Notes: generated by a model from the sequence alone, not told the origin. Positions 6,072 through 13,906 are shown, counted from the first letter of the stretch. The stretch: 14,587 nt of DNA from CAYQAJ01 sp964415245 (GCA_964415245.1 CAYQAJ010000119.1:1-14587); one strand, 5' to 3'. Made by a program: numbers and translations.

Positions 6072-7748
6072 ATGGCCCTTCCGGATGAAACAACCGTCGT
6101 CTCGCTGTTCCATAGCCGAACGGCCGACCACGGCGACGACACGGCCATCTGGGTGAAAGAGAAGGGCGACTACACGCCGCAGAACTGGAGCGACTTCGGG
6201 CGACGCGTGCGGCGAACCGCGGCGGCGCTGGTCGGCATCGGGGTGCAGCCCGGCGACCGCGTCGTCCAGGTGTCCGAGAACCGCTACGAATGGATCGTCT
6301 GCGATCTGGCGATCCAGATGGCTCAGGCGGTGCACGTGCCGGTTCATGCTCCGCTGACCGGTCCGCAGATCGCCCATCAGATCGTCGACTGTGGGGCGCG
6401 TGCCGTTTTGGTCTCGACGCCGGCTCAGCTTGAAAAGCTGACCGCGGTGGAGAATCGGTTGCCTGAGCGGATTCGCGTCGTGTGCTACGACGCGTGCGAC
6501 GCTTCGATTCGTGGGCGAAAGGTCGTGCAGCTCGATGAGCTCACGGCCAGCGTGGCAAGCGGGATGGGGCGCGAGGCCGAGCGACAGGCCCTGATGTCGG
6601 TGCGGCCCGATTCGCTGGCCACAATCCTGTACACGTCCGGCACGACGGGTGAGCCCAAGGGCGTGATGCTGACGCAGGACAACCTGGCGTTCAATGCGCT
6701 GGCGACGATCAAGGCGATTCCGCACGCCCCCGGCGACCTGAGGCTGTGCATTCTTCCGCTGAGCCACATCTTCGCCCGCACCTGCGACTTATACACCTGG
6801 ATTGCGGCCGGTTCGCAACTGGCGCTGGCCCAGTCGCGGGAAACCGTGCTGGAGGACTGCGCCGCCGTTCGGCCGACTCTCATCAACGCAGTGCCGTACT
6901 TCTTCGAGCGAATCGTGCGACGTCTTGAGGAACAGGGAAAGTGCGGCCAGCCCGGCGCGCTGCGCGAGCTGTTGGGCGGGCGGATTCGTTTCTGCTGCAG
7001 CGGTGGCGCCGCTCTGCCCGAGCACGTGTACGATGCTTTCGCCGCCCAGGGGGTGACGCTGTTGCAGGGTTACGGCCTGAGCGAAACGTCGCCGGTCATC
7101 ACGGTGTCCACACCCGAGCAGAATCGTCGCGGCACCGCCGGTCGTCCGCTTCCCGGCGCGGACGTGCGCATCGCCGACGACGGCGAAATCCTCACCCGCG
7201 GGCGGCACGTTATGAAGGGCTACTACAACAACGCCGCCGCCACCGACGAGACGATCCGCGATGGCTGGCTCTACACGGGCGATCTGGGCCAGCTTGACGG
7301 CGATGGATTTCTGCGCATCACCGGGCGCAAAAAGGAGATCATCGTCACCACCGGCGGCAAGAACATTTCGCCCGTGCTCATCGAAGGGCTGCTGGCGCAG
7401 GAGCCCCTCATCCACCAGGCGATGGTTGTCGGCGATGGCCGCGACTTCCTGGCCGCGCTTGTCGTGCCCGAGCCGGGTGCGCTGAAGGAGGAAATCACTT
7501 CGCGCCGCATCACCGTCGCGTCGGTGGCCGACGCCCTTTCGCACCCCGACGTAGTAGGCTTGTATACGGAGCGGATCAGCCAGCGGCTTTCGGAGCTGGC
7601 GCCCTACGAGCAGGTGCGCACCTTCCGCTTAATCGATCGCGCGTTTAGCATCGAGCAAGGCGAGCTGACGCCCAAGCTGAGCCTCCGCCGCGAGGTGATC
7701 GAGGAACACTTCGCCGGGCAGATTCGCGCGATGTACGGCGCAAAGTAG
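6072..7748 (+). CDS. Long-chain fatty acid-CoA ligase (AMP-forming)
   Basis: An ANL-superfamily enzyme that activates a carboxylic acid, probably a long-chain fatty acid, to its CoA thioester through an acyl-AMP. The 558 residues show the P-loop YTSGTTGEPKG (187-197), ILPLSHIFAR, GYGLSET (333-339, A5 motif), DGWLYTGDLG (397-406, A7), GRKKEIIVTTGGKN (418-431, A8 hinge region) and GELTPKLSLRR with the adenylation Lys at about 535. The order LPLSHIFAR/TTGGKNISP is that of FadD15/ACSL-type long-chain synthetases. The ATG at 6072 is chosen since TVVSLFHSRTADHGDD follows as in relatives; an ATG at 6054 in the same frame is nearly as good, and neither has a strong ribosome site. The next plus-strand gene is an acyl-CoA dehydrogenase, which supports a role in beta-oxidation. 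The exact acid is unknown. Confidence 0.92.
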   Translation: MALPDETTVVSLFHSRTADHGDDTAIWVKEKGDYTPQNWSDFGRRVRRTAAALVGIGVQPGDRVVQVSENRYEWIVCDLAIQMAQAVHVPVHAPLTGPQIAHQIVDCGARAVLVSTPAQLEKLTAVENRLPERIRVVCYDACDASIRGRKVVQLDELTASVASGMGREAERQALMSVRPDSLATILYTSGTTGEPKGVMLTQDNLAFNALATIKAIPHAPGDLRLCILPLSHIFARTCDLYTWIAAGSQLALAQSRETVLEDCAAVRPTLINAVPYFFERIVRRLEEQGKCGQPGALRELLGGRIRFCCSGGAALPEHVYDAFAAQGVTLLQGYGLSETSPVITVSTPEQNRRGTAGRPLPGADVRIADDGEILTRGRHVMKGYYNNAAATDETIRDGWLYTGDLGQLDGDGFLRITGRKKEIIVTTGGKNISPVLIEGLLAQEPLIHQAMVVGDGRDFLAALVVPEPGALKEEITSRRITVASVADALSHPDVVGLYTERISQRLSELAPYEQVRTFRLIDRAFSIEQGELTPKLSLRREVIEEHFAGQIRAMYGAK

Positions 7749-7770
7749 TCGCGCAGCGCCCGACGTAACG

Positions 7771-7794
7771 TAGACTCGCGAGGGAGGGAGTCTA
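7771..7794. terminator. Hairpin after the acyl-CoA synthetase gene
   Basis: TAGACTC (7771-7777) and GAGTCTA (7788-7794) are perfect 7-bp arms with a 10-nt purine-rich loop, 22 nt past the stop codon. The position fits a transcript-end hairpin, but no T-run follows (GAATGC), so factor-independent termination is doubtful. Confidence 0.35.
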
Positions 7795-7856
7795 GAATGC
7801 TTCCGAGCGTGGGCACGACACAGTCTCCCCTCACAGGCCGGGCGAGTAAGAGTTGA

Positions 7857-7970
7857 TCCAAAAACCGTCGGGGACTGGCTCATTTTGCGGAGCTGCGTGG
7901 ATGGTGTCCCGCTTCCGAGCGATACGCGGAGAAAAATGTGCCTGTCCCCTTCTCTGGGACGGTTTTTGGA
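7857..7970. repeat. 114-bp element with perfect 13-bp terminal inverted repeats
   Basis: The ends TCCAAAAACCGTC (7857-7869) and GACGGTTTTTGGA (7958-7970) are exact inverse copies. Inside them a second imperfect pair runs GGGGACTGGCTCATTTT on the left and AAAATGTGCCTGTCCCC on the right, with two mismatches. There is no room for a transposase. This is the shape of a small non-autonomous mobile element or REP-like palindrome; I recall very similar GTGCCTGTCCCC motifs in planctomycete genomes. It sits 28 bases before the acyl-CoA dehydrogenase ATG, so it must lie in or next to that gene's leader. No flanking target duplication is obvious. Confidence 0.72.
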
Positions 7971-7998
7971 TACGCTCGAAAAATCGCGAGGGCCGGCC

Positions 7999-9942
7999 AT
8001 GACCGCCAATCCACCCGATACCGACCGCGACATGGCGGACGAGAAGCCGGCCGCCGAAGCCACGTCGTTTGCCGAGACGGCGCTGACGCTGGGGGGTAAG
8101 AGCAAGGAAGAAGCCCGCCGCATGGGGGCCGTCGACCGCGCCGACGACCAGGTCGAGGAGCTCTTTCGGCCCCAGTACCAGACGACCAACAGTCCCATTC
8201 ATCGGGCCGTGTGGGAAAGGTCGGTTCCGATAGAGCTGTTCCAATCGACCGAGGAAACGACGCCCCCGGACGTGCAGCGGGTGATGGACGACTCAATCGA
8301 GGTCGTGCGGCGGCATCGCGAGTCGGGCACCGTCTTGGGGTCGGACGCGAAGATCACCGAACGCGTTTTCGAGGACCTGGCAGCGGTGGGCTACTGGGGC
8401 TTGCTGGTCGGCCGCGAACACGGCGGCAGCGGCGCCCCCTTTCGCAGCTTCGCCCCGTTTCTGACGCGGATGGCGATGGTCGATCCGACCATCGCGGGAC
8501 TGGCTTCGGTACACGGCTGCATCGGAGCGGTCGATCCGCTGCGCACGTTCGGCAGTGCCGAGCAGAAGCAGCGCTATCTCCCCCAACTGGCCAGCGGCGA
8601 AAAACTCTCGGCCTTCGCGCTGACCGAGCCGTGCGCGGGCTCCGACCTGACCGCGCTGCGTACCACCGCAGTGCGCGAGGGCGATCACTTCGTCGTCAAC
8701 GGTGAGAAGCTGTTCATCACCAATGTTCTGCCGGGGCGTACGATCGGCCTGGTGTGCCTGGTCGACGGCAAGCCGGCCGTGTTGATCTGCGACCTGCCCG
8801 ATCGAGAGAACGACTCGTTCCGACTGGTAAAGTATGGGCTGCACGCGCTCAAGCACACGCACAACCAGGGAATCATCTTTCGCAACTTTCGCGTGCCTGC
8901 CGAAAACCTGCTCGATGCCGGTCGTGGCAACGGGCTGACGATCGCCTACCACGGACTGAACCTGGGCCGCGTTTCACTGTGCGCCAACGCGGCGGGCACG
9001 ATGCGGCTCATGATGGCCAGCATGCTTCCCTGGGCAAAGTTTCGCCGCACGTATGGCGAGCCCATTGCCGAGCGCGAGTTGGTGCGGCGTCGGCTGGGGC
9101 GATTGGCCGGTCTGGTGGTGGCGTGCGACGCGCTGGTGGCATGGTGCTCGACGCTCTTGGATGCGGGCTATCGCGGTGAAATGGAGTGCATCGTCGCCAA
9201 GATCTTCGGCAGCGAATCCCAGAAGGAGGCCGCCGTCGAGATGTTCATGAAGACGCACGGCGGCCGCTCGTTCCTGGCCGGGCACATGTTCGGCGACAAC
9301 GTGCACGAATACCTCGCCCCTTGCATTTACGAGGGCGAAGGGGAAATGCTCGGCATGGCTCTGTTCAAGTCGCTGGTCAAGCAGCACGGCACCCGATACT
9401 TCGAACCGATTGGCAAGGCGCTGCACGCACGCGGCATCCGCAAGCCCAACTTCCTGAACCCGGTGCATGCCTGGGCGCTCAAGGGGCCGCTGTGGCAATA
9501 CAGCCTGTGGTTTTTGGGGCAGACGCTCATCCCGCAAGGGCGGCCCGCATTGCCGCCGTTGCCCGATCGGCTGAAAGGGCACGTCGACTTCGCCATCGAG
9601 ATGCTTGGCTCGTCGGCGCTCGAAATCAGCGGCGCCATGCGAAAGCACCAGCTCAAGCTGGCCGACCGGCAGTGCCGCATTTGGGAGCTTTCAGCCCGCG
9701 TGCAGAAGATGGTCGTCATGTTGTGCGCCAGCCTGTATGCCGCTCGCGGCGACGACCCCGTCGTACGTCAGGCGGCCGACATTCTGTGCCAGGATATGAC
9801 CCGGGAACTGACCGGCCAGCGCCCCACGGACCGCTACTTTCGTGAAGCGTCGCAGTTGGGGGAGGCGATCGTCGAGGGGGGCTTCCGCTCGATCGCCGGC
9901 CTCGCGCCCGACGAAATTCTGATGCCGTACAAGAACGATTAG
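7999..9942 (+). CDS. Acyl-CoA dehydrogenase, long VLCAD/ACAD9-like form
   Basis: A flavoprotein that introduces the alpha-beta double bond in acyl-CoA, the first oxidation step of beta-oxidation. The 647 residues include WGLLVGREHGGSGAPF, SVHGCIG, FALTEPCAGSDLTALRT (FAD-binding signature, about 206-222), GEKLFITN, the Arg-rich FRRTYGEPIAERELVRRRLG helix, FMKTHGGRSFL and CIYEGEGEMLGMALFKSL with the catalytic Glu at about 445. About 200 residues follow that Glu. Short-chain enzymes end soon after it; VLCAD/ACAD9-type proteins, about 620-655 long, do not, so this is probably a long-chain type. The ATG at 7999 gives MTANPPDTDRDMADEK; a second in-frame ATG at 8032 is possible, and neither has a ribosome site. 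The frame is open upstream through the repeat, which is probably chance. The neighbouring acyl-CoA synthetase supplies a plausible substrate. Confidence 0.93.
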   Translation: MTANPPDTDRDMADEKPAAEATSFAETALTLGGKSKEEARRMGAVDRADDQVEELFRPQYQTTNSPIHRAVWERSVPIELFQSTEETTPPDVQRVMDDSIEVVRRHRESGTVLGSDAKITERVFEDLAAVGYWGLLVGREHGGSGAPFRSFAPFLTRMAMVDPTIAGLASVHGCIGAVDPLRTFGSAEQKQRYLPQLASGEKLSAFALTEPCAGSDLTALRTTAVREGDHFVVNGEKLFITNVLPGRTIGLVCLVDGKPAVLICDLPDRENDSFRLVKYGLHALKHTHNQGIIFRNFRVPAENLLDAGRGNGLTIAYHGLNLGRVSLCANAAGTMRLMMASMLPWAKFRRTYGEPIAERELVRRRLGRLAGLVVACDALVAWCSTLLDAGYRGEMECIVAKIFGSESQKEAAVEMFMKTHGGRSFLAGHMFGDNVHEYLAPCIYEGEGEMLGMALFKSLVKQHGTRYFEPIGKALHARGIRKPNFLNPVHAWALKGPLWQYSLWFLGQTLIPQGRPALPPLPDRLKGHVDFAIEMLGSSALEISGAMRKHQLKLADRQCRIWELSARVQKMVVMLCASLYAARGDDPVVRQAADILCQDMTRELTGQRPTDRYFREASQLGEAIVEGGFRSIAGLAPDEILMPYKND

Positions 9943-9965
9943 CGGCCGCGTTGCTCAAAAACCGC

Positions 9966-10052
9966 GGTTAGCCGCGACGCGCAGCGGAGCGTGTCCGACC
10001 GAATCGGGAACCGCTGCCACCCTAAGCGCTCCGCTCCGCGTCGCGGCTAACC
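9966..10052. repeat. Large palindromic repeat element with 26-bp arms
   Basis: Left arm 9966-9991 begins GGTTAGCCGCGACGCG and right arm 10027-10052 ends CGCGGCTAACC; over 26 bp they are inverse copies with one mismatch, with a 35-nt spacer. The spacer unit TCCGACCG...CTGCCACCC is repeated imperfectly just after the right arm (to about 10079), and TCGGGAAC (10004-10011) pairs with GTTCCCGA (10080-10087), so the element may reach 10087. It contains no gene. The core resembles a TTAGCCGCGACGC repeat I associate with planctomycetes. It lies 23 bases beyond the dehydrogenase stop and may end that transcript. Confidence 0.75.
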
Positions 10053-10170
10053 TTCCGACCGGGGCGGAAACTGCCACCCGTTCCCGAATGTCCAATCTTG
10101 ACGGCCTCGCAAAAAGTGCGAAGAATATGCCGTCGAGTTGCACCTCGGAGAAGCGGGCAGAGCATTCGCC

Positions 10171-10911
10171 GTGGCTACCTTCGCCGTCATCCTCGCCGCC
10201 GCCGGCAAAAGCTCGCGCTTCCATAATAAGAATTACAAGAAGCCTTTCGTGCCGTTGGCCGACCGGGCGGTCTGGCTTCATTCGACAGAGAAGTTCCTCA
10301 ATCGCGACGACGTAAAACAGCTCATCATGGTGGTGTCGCCCGAGGATCGCGAGGACTTCCTTTCCAAGTTCGGAGCCAATGTGGCGATCCTGGGGCTCGA
10401 AATCGTCGAGGGCGGGGCCGAGCGCTCCGACTCAATCGCCAATGCGCTCGAACACGTGCGGCCCGACGTCGACTTCGTGGCCGTGCACGATGCCGCCCGA
10501 CCCTGCATCGCCTCGGAGTGGATCGACCGCGTGTTCGCGGCGGCCGAGAAGACCGGCGCCGCCATTCTGGCGATTCCCGTCTCCGGCACATTGAAGCGGG
10601 TTGGTGCCGACCGTACGATCGCCGAAACGGTGCCCCGCAACGACCTGTGGGAGGCGCAAACGCCGCAGGTGTTCCGCCGCGAGTTGCTGATGAAGGCGTA
10701 CGCGGCGCGAAAAGGCGCGGCGGCCACCGACGACGCACAGCTTGTCGAACAACTCGGGCACAAGGTGTCGATCGTGCCGGGCTCGACGGTGAACATCAAA
10801 ATCACGACGGGCGAGGACTTGCACCTTGCTGCCCAGGCCCTCAAAGCATTGCCCAAGCCGAAGGTTCTCGGGCCGGCTCATCCCTTTGCCGACGACGACA
10901 TGTGGCGGTGA
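10171..10911 (+). CDS. ispD: 2-C-methyl-D-erythritol 4-phosphate cytidylyltransferase
   Basis: The third enzyme of the non-mevalonate (MEP) isoprenoid pathway; it joins MEP with CTP to give CDP-methylerythritol. The 246 residues open with MATFAVILAAAGKSSRF, a variant of the nucleotide loop AAGxGxRF in which the second Gly is Ser, followed by KNYKKPFVPL. EGGAERSDSIANAL, VAVHDAARPC with the Mg-binding Asp at about 107, AIPVSGTLKRV, LWEAQTPQVFRRELL, ATDDAQLVEQLGHKV and STVNIKITTGEDLHLA all match the family. The GTG at 10171 is chosen because conserved sequence begins two codons later; a TTG at 10138 would add 11 unrelated residues. The C-terminal PKPKVLGPAHPFADDDMWR lies beyond the usual end. 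ispF is not next to it in this window. Confidence 0.95.
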   Translation: MATFAVILAAAGKSSRFHNKNYKKPFVPLADRAVWLHSTEKFLNRDDVKQLIMVVSPEDREDFLSKFGANVAILGLEIVEGGAERSDSIANALEHVRPDVDFVAVHDAARPCIASEWIDRVFAAAEKTGAAILAIPVSGTLKRVGADRTIAETVPRNDLWEAQTPQVFRRELLMKAYAARKGAAATDDAQLVEQLGHKVSIVPGSTVNIKITTGEDLHLAAQALKALPKPKVLGPAHPFADDDMWR

Positions 10912-11061
10912 GTGGACAAGCCAACACAAGGGGCGGAGCTGCCAACCGTACATCCTGGTAAAGCGAATCGCGTAGATCAGCGAGGCAACTTCGACAGATA
11001 GGCGCGCCGATCGGACGAGACTCGCAATTGTGTCTGCGGCTCGATTCGGTCGGACACCAAC

Positions 11062-11580
11062 GTGACGGACGGTGTTATCGTGACGGGTCGGGGATTTCAC
11101 CTCGCGCTGTCGCGCGAGGAAACCAAACAATTGATGGCCCAGGGCGAGGGGGCTGCCGTGCGGCAGTTCGTACTCGACCTGGAAGCGGCTCGCCAGGCCA
11201 GCAAGAGCGACCTGCTGTTGTCGCTGGACGACACGTGGGATGCCATGCATCGCTGTCTGGCCGACGGCGAACTGGACCCCCTGGGCGGCGAGTTCCCGCT
11301 CAACCACGCGATTCTGGGAGGCCGGCCGCTGTACAAGGACGACGGTTTTCTGGTCGCCTTCGTCCGGCCCGACATGACGCCGTTCATCGCCGAAGCGATC
11401 ACCCACCTCAAACGCGACGAATTCCGCCAGCGATACTTCCAGCTCGATCCGGCTTCCTACCAGCGTGAGCCGAACCAAAAGGAATACGAGAGTGTCTGGA
11501 ATGCGCTGCAGCGAGTGCGCGACTTCTACGAAGCGGCCGCCGAGGACCGCACCGCCGTGGTGTTCGCAGCCGAGATGTAG
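11062..11580 (+). CDS. DUF1877 (YfbM-like) protein, function unknown
   Basis: A soluble protein of about 172 residues with the layout of the DUF1877/YfbM family: an N-terminal GRGFHLALSREETKQLM, LSLDDTWDAMHRCLADGELDP, FPLNHAILGGRPLYKDDGFL, VRPDMTPFIAEAITHLKRDEFRQRYFQLDP, and RVRDFYEAAAEDRTAVVF near the end. Members are scattered widely and none, to my knowledge, has a settled role. The GTG at 11062 is the upstream choice; a GTG at 11080 (MTGRGFHLAL) agrees better with relatives, which usually start a few residues before the first Gly. No ribosome site decides. It lies between ispD and tyrS on the same strand with gaps of 150 and 88 bases, so membership of a shared operon is uncertain. Confidence 0.8.
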   Translation: MTDGVIVTGRGFHLALSREETKQLMAQGEGAAVRQFVLDLEAARQASKSDLLLSLDDTWDAMHRCLADGELDPLGGEFPLNHAILGGRPLYKDDGFLVAFVRPDMTPFIAEAITHLKRDEFRQRYFQLDPASYQREPNQKEYESVWNALQRVRDFYEAAAEDRTAVVFAAEM

Positions 11581-11668
11581 CCGCTCGTTGCGAGCCGGTT
11601 TCCGATGGTTGTCGGATCGGCGATTCCTTCCTTCCGGCTCTCCTTGCCTCTGACCGCCCGGCTCTCCC

Positions 11669-12955
11669 ATGGACGACCTGTTTGCCGATCTGACTTGGCG
11701 CGGCGTAATCCACCAGGTTACCGATCCGCACCACCTGCCCCGCTGGCTGGCCACGGGCAGCCGCACGCTGTACGCCGGCATTGATCCCACCGCCGACAGC
11801 CTGCACGTCGGGCACTTGATGGCCGTGATGCTGTTGCGACGTTTTCAGCGCCGCGGGCATCGGCCGATCGCCCTGTTGGGGGGCGCCACCGGCATGATCG
11901 GCGACCCCAGCGGAAAGAGCCAAGAACGCAACCTACTCGACGTCGATACGCTGCGGGCGAACATCGCGGGAATGGAGACGCAGTTGCGCGCGCTGCTCGA
12001 CTTCGATTCGTCCACCGCTCCCGCCGTGCTGGTGAACAACTACGACTGGATGAGCCGCTTCGGCGTGCTCGACTTTCTGCGCGAGGTGGGCAAGCACGCG
12101 CCCGTGAGCGTGATGCTGGCCAAGGAGTCGGTCAAGGATCGCCTCGAGCGGGGCGAAGAGGGAATCAGCTACACCGAATTCAGCTACATGCTGCTGCAAG
12201 CCTACGACTTCGCCTATCTGCACGAGCACTTTGGCTGCGAGCTGCAAGTCGGGGGGAGCGACCAGTGGGGCAACATTACCGCGGGAATCGACCTGGCCCG
12301 GCGGCTGCGTGGCGCCAAGCTGTACGGCCTCACCTGCCCCCTGCTCACGCGGGCCGACGGAGCCAAAATGGGCAAGTCCGAGCGCGGGGCGGTGTGGCTT
12401 TCGCCCGAGCGCACCAGCCCGTACCAGTTCTACCAGTACTGGATCAACGTCGACGACGCCGACGCGGGCACCTGCCTGCGCTATCTGACCGAGCTCGATT
12501 CTGAGGAGATTGAATCGCTCGATCGCTCGCGGGCCGAGGAACCGCACTTGCGCAACAGCCAACGCCGACTGGCCGAAGAGTTGACCCGCTTGATTCACGG
12601 CGACGCGGGTCATTCCGCTGCGCTGCGTGCCACCGAGGTGTTCTTTGGCGCCGAGATCGTACACCTGGATGACCGCGAGCTGGCGGAGATTTTCGCCGAC
12701 GTACCCAGCAAGTCGCTGCGGCGCGGGCGACTGGAGAACGGTGGCTTGCCGCTGGTCGATGCACTTGTCGAGTCGGGGCTGGCGAAAGGCAAGGGCGACG
12801 CGCGGCGCACCATCGAGCAGGGCGGCGCCTACGTCAACAATCGCCGCTTCGGCGACGTCGATGCCAAGCTAACCGCGAGCGATCTGGCCGGCGAAACGAT
12901 TCTCGTCCTGCGCAAAGGCCGCAAAAACTACGCGCTGCTGAGGTTTACCGAATGA
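11669..12955 (+). CDS. tyrS: Tyrosyl-tRNA synthetase
   Basis: Class I synthetase that charges tRNA(Tyr). The 428 residues show LYAGIDPTADSLHVGH (HIGH motif, His 46-49), LGGATGMIGDPSGK, ISYTEFSYMLLQAYDF with the tyrosine-binding Tyr/Asp/Gln, CELQVGGSDQWGNI, and AKMGKSERGA (KMSKS loop at 233-237, here KMGKS). A C-terminal S4 RNA-binding domain follows (LVESGLAKGKGDARRTIEQG ... VNNRRFGD ... ILVLRKGRKNYALL). Length and order are those of bacterial TyrRS. The ATG at 11669 follows a pyrimidine-rich leader with no ribosome site. Its TGA (12953-12955) overlaps the ATG of the next gene, a PIN toxin, in the form ATGA, so that gene is probably translated by reinitiation from tyrS. Confidence 0.97.
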   Translation: MDDLFADLTWRGVIHQVTDPHHLPRWLATGSRTLYAGIDPTADSLHVGHLMAVMLLRRFQRRGHRPIALLGGATGMIGDPSGKSQERNLLDVDTLRANIAGMETQLRALLDFDSSTAPAVLVNNYDWMSRFGVLDFLREVGKHAPVSVMLAKESVKDRLERGEEGISYTEFSYMLLQAYDFAYLHEHFGCELQVGGSDQWGNITAGIDLARRLRGAKLYGLTCPLLTRADGAKMGKSERGAVWLSPERTSPYQFYQYWINVDDADAGTCLRYLTELDSEEIESLDRSRAEEPHLRNSQRRLAEELTRLIHGDAGHSAALRATEVFFGAEIVHLDDRELAEIFADVPSKSLRRGRLENGGLPLVDALVESGLAKGKGDARRTIEQGGAYVNNRRFGDVDAKLTASDLAGETILVLRKGRKNYALLRFTE

Positions 12956-13428
12956 AGCCCTCCGTTTACATCGAAACGAGCGTTGTCGGCTACTTGGCCA
13001 GTTCGCTCAGTCGTGACCTGCTCACGGCAGCGCACCAGCAATTGACGCAGGAGTGGTGGGAAAAGCATAGCAGCGAATTCGATTTGTACGTTTCCGAATT
13101 GGTTATCACCGAAGTCGGAGCCGGAGACCGAACCGAGGCACAGAAACGGCTTGACCATTTGGAAGGGCTGCCTCAGCTTGCAATGACCGATGCCAGCCGT
13201 GAACTTGCACGCGAATTGGTCGACCGACATGCGATTCCGCGCGAGGCGGTGGAGGACGCGTTGCACATTGCGATTGCAGCCGTTCATGGCGTAGACTATT
13301 TAATGACCTGGAATTACGACCACATCGCCAATGCCCTGCGCCGTAGCGCAATTGAGCAGGTTTGCCGCGACAGTGGTTGCGAGCCGCCCCTGATTTGTAC
13401 GCCCGAGGAGTTGATGGGAGAATCGTGA
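12952..13428 (+). CDS. PIN-domain ribonuclease, VapC-like toxin
   Basis: Predicted toxin of a type II toxin-antitoxin pair. The 158 residues start MKPSVYIETSVVGYLASS, the pattern of the VapC-like PIN group that begins MKP.VYIETT. The acidic metal-binding set is E8 (most VapC proteins have Asp; Glu is usual in this group), E54 in SELVITEV, D102 in EDALHIAIA, and N121/D123 in MTWNYDHIAN. The family cuts RNA, often tRNA or rRNA; the target here is unknown. The ATG overlaps the tyrS stop by 4 nt, and its own TGA overlaps the next gene's ATG by 1 nt. The order is toxin first, then antitoxin. The DNA looks more AT-rich than tyrS, which suggests later arrival. Confident in the fold; toxicity is inferred. 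Confidence 0.87.
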   Translation: MKPSVYIETSVVGYLASSLSRDLLTAAHQQLTQEWWEKHSSEFDLYVSELVITEVGAGDRTEAQKRLDHLEGLPQLAMTDASRELARELVDRHAIPREAVEDALHIAIAAVHGVDYLMTWNYDHIANALRRSAIEQVCRDSGCEPPLICTPEELMGES

Positions 13429-13613
13429 TGCGCGACCCCATTGTCGAAGAGATACGGCGAAACCGCGAGGCTCATGCGGCTTCGTTTCGTTTCGATCTCG
13501 ATGCCATATTCGCGGACCTCAAGAACAGGGAGCGCCAGTCAAATCGCAAGGTCGTGTCGTTGCCACCGAAGCCCGCCCGACGCTCGACACCCGCGAAATC
13601 CGCCGACATATGA
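13428..13613 (+). CDS. Probable antitoxin partner of the PIN protein
   Basis: A 61-residue basic protein, MRDPIVEEIRRNREAHAASF at the N-terminus, then FDLDAIFADLKNRERQSNRK and a Pro/Lys/Arg tail (SLPPKPARRSTPAK). I recognise the pattern (E.RR.RE.HAA.F..DLDAIF.DL...E..S.R..VSLPP) as a small gene commonly found directly after PIN proteins of this type; it is often called hypothetical. The ATG (13428-13430) overlaps the toxin stop as TGATG, which signals translational coupling. No DNA-binding motif is clear by eye; the charged first helix may wrap the toxin. Assignment as antitoxin rests on position and size, not on a known fold. Confidence 0.72.
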   Translation: MRDPIVEEIRRNREAHAASFRFDLDAIFADLKNRERQSNRKVVSLPPKPARRSTPAKSADI

Positions 13614-13650
13614 TGGAAGGGATGTACTACCGCTCCCCAGGCATCATGCC

Positions 13651-13890
13651 ATGAATCGAATTGCGGTTGGCCAATCGCTCACGAACCAGCTTGCGGATCT
13701 CACCGTGCTGGTCGAAGTGGTCGACCAAGCCGGTCGCTCGCTCGGACATTTCGTACCGCTTTTGGCGACGTCCACGTCGGACGACTGCCCCTACACCGCC
13801 GAAGAGCTCGATGCGATGCGAGCCGAACAGGGAGGCCGACCTTTGTCGAAAACACGGAAGTCGCTAGTGGGGCGTCGACCTTTGCCGTAG
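13651..13890 (+). CDS. Small antitoxin-like protein, family seen in planctomycetes
   Basis: A 79-residue protein with MNRIAVGQSLTNQLADLTVL, then VEVVDQAGRSLGHFVPL and PYTAEELDAMRAEQGGRPLS. The pattern of a short N-terminal element, a beta hairpin 'VEL.D..GR.LG.F.P' and 'YTAEEL...' resembles small proteins found beside toxin genes in planctomycetes, and is similar in style to Phd/VapB-type antitoxins, but I cannot name a family with certainty. The ATG at 13651 is chosen as the start of the conserved-looking part; no ribosome site is obvious. A 14-codon frame (13613-13654) ends with ATGA overlap onto this start and might help coupling. It sits 37 nt after the PIN antitoxin gene and 16 nt before hicB, with no obvious toxin of its own. 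Confidence 0.6.
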   Translation: MNRIAVGQSLTNQLADLTVLVEVVDQAGRSLGHFVPLLATSTSDDCPYTAEELDAMRAEQGGRPLSKTRKSLVGRRPLP

Positions 13891-13906
13891 AAATGGGAGT
13901 GGCTCT

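Noticed and set aside
7885..7998. 38-codon upstream extension of the acyl-CoA dehydrogenase
   Set aside because: It translates the inverted-repeat element, so it is most likely an open frame by chance.
11601..11616. 5-bp hairpin (TCCGA...TCGGA) in the tyrS leader as a T-box riboswitch
   Set aside because: It is far too short; the 88-base gap shows no T-box consensus or terminator/antiterminator pair.
10432..11790. Long minus-strand open frame (452 codons) opposite ispD, the DUF1877 gene and tyrS
   Set aside because: It runs antisense to three recognisable genes and shows no domain; long antisense frames are expected in DNA this GC-rich.
13800..13890. Frameshift at the C-terminus of the 79-residue antitoxin-like gene
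   Set aside because: The tail GGRPLSKTRKSLVGR still resembles the ending I expect for such proteins, and neither other frame gives a better continuation.
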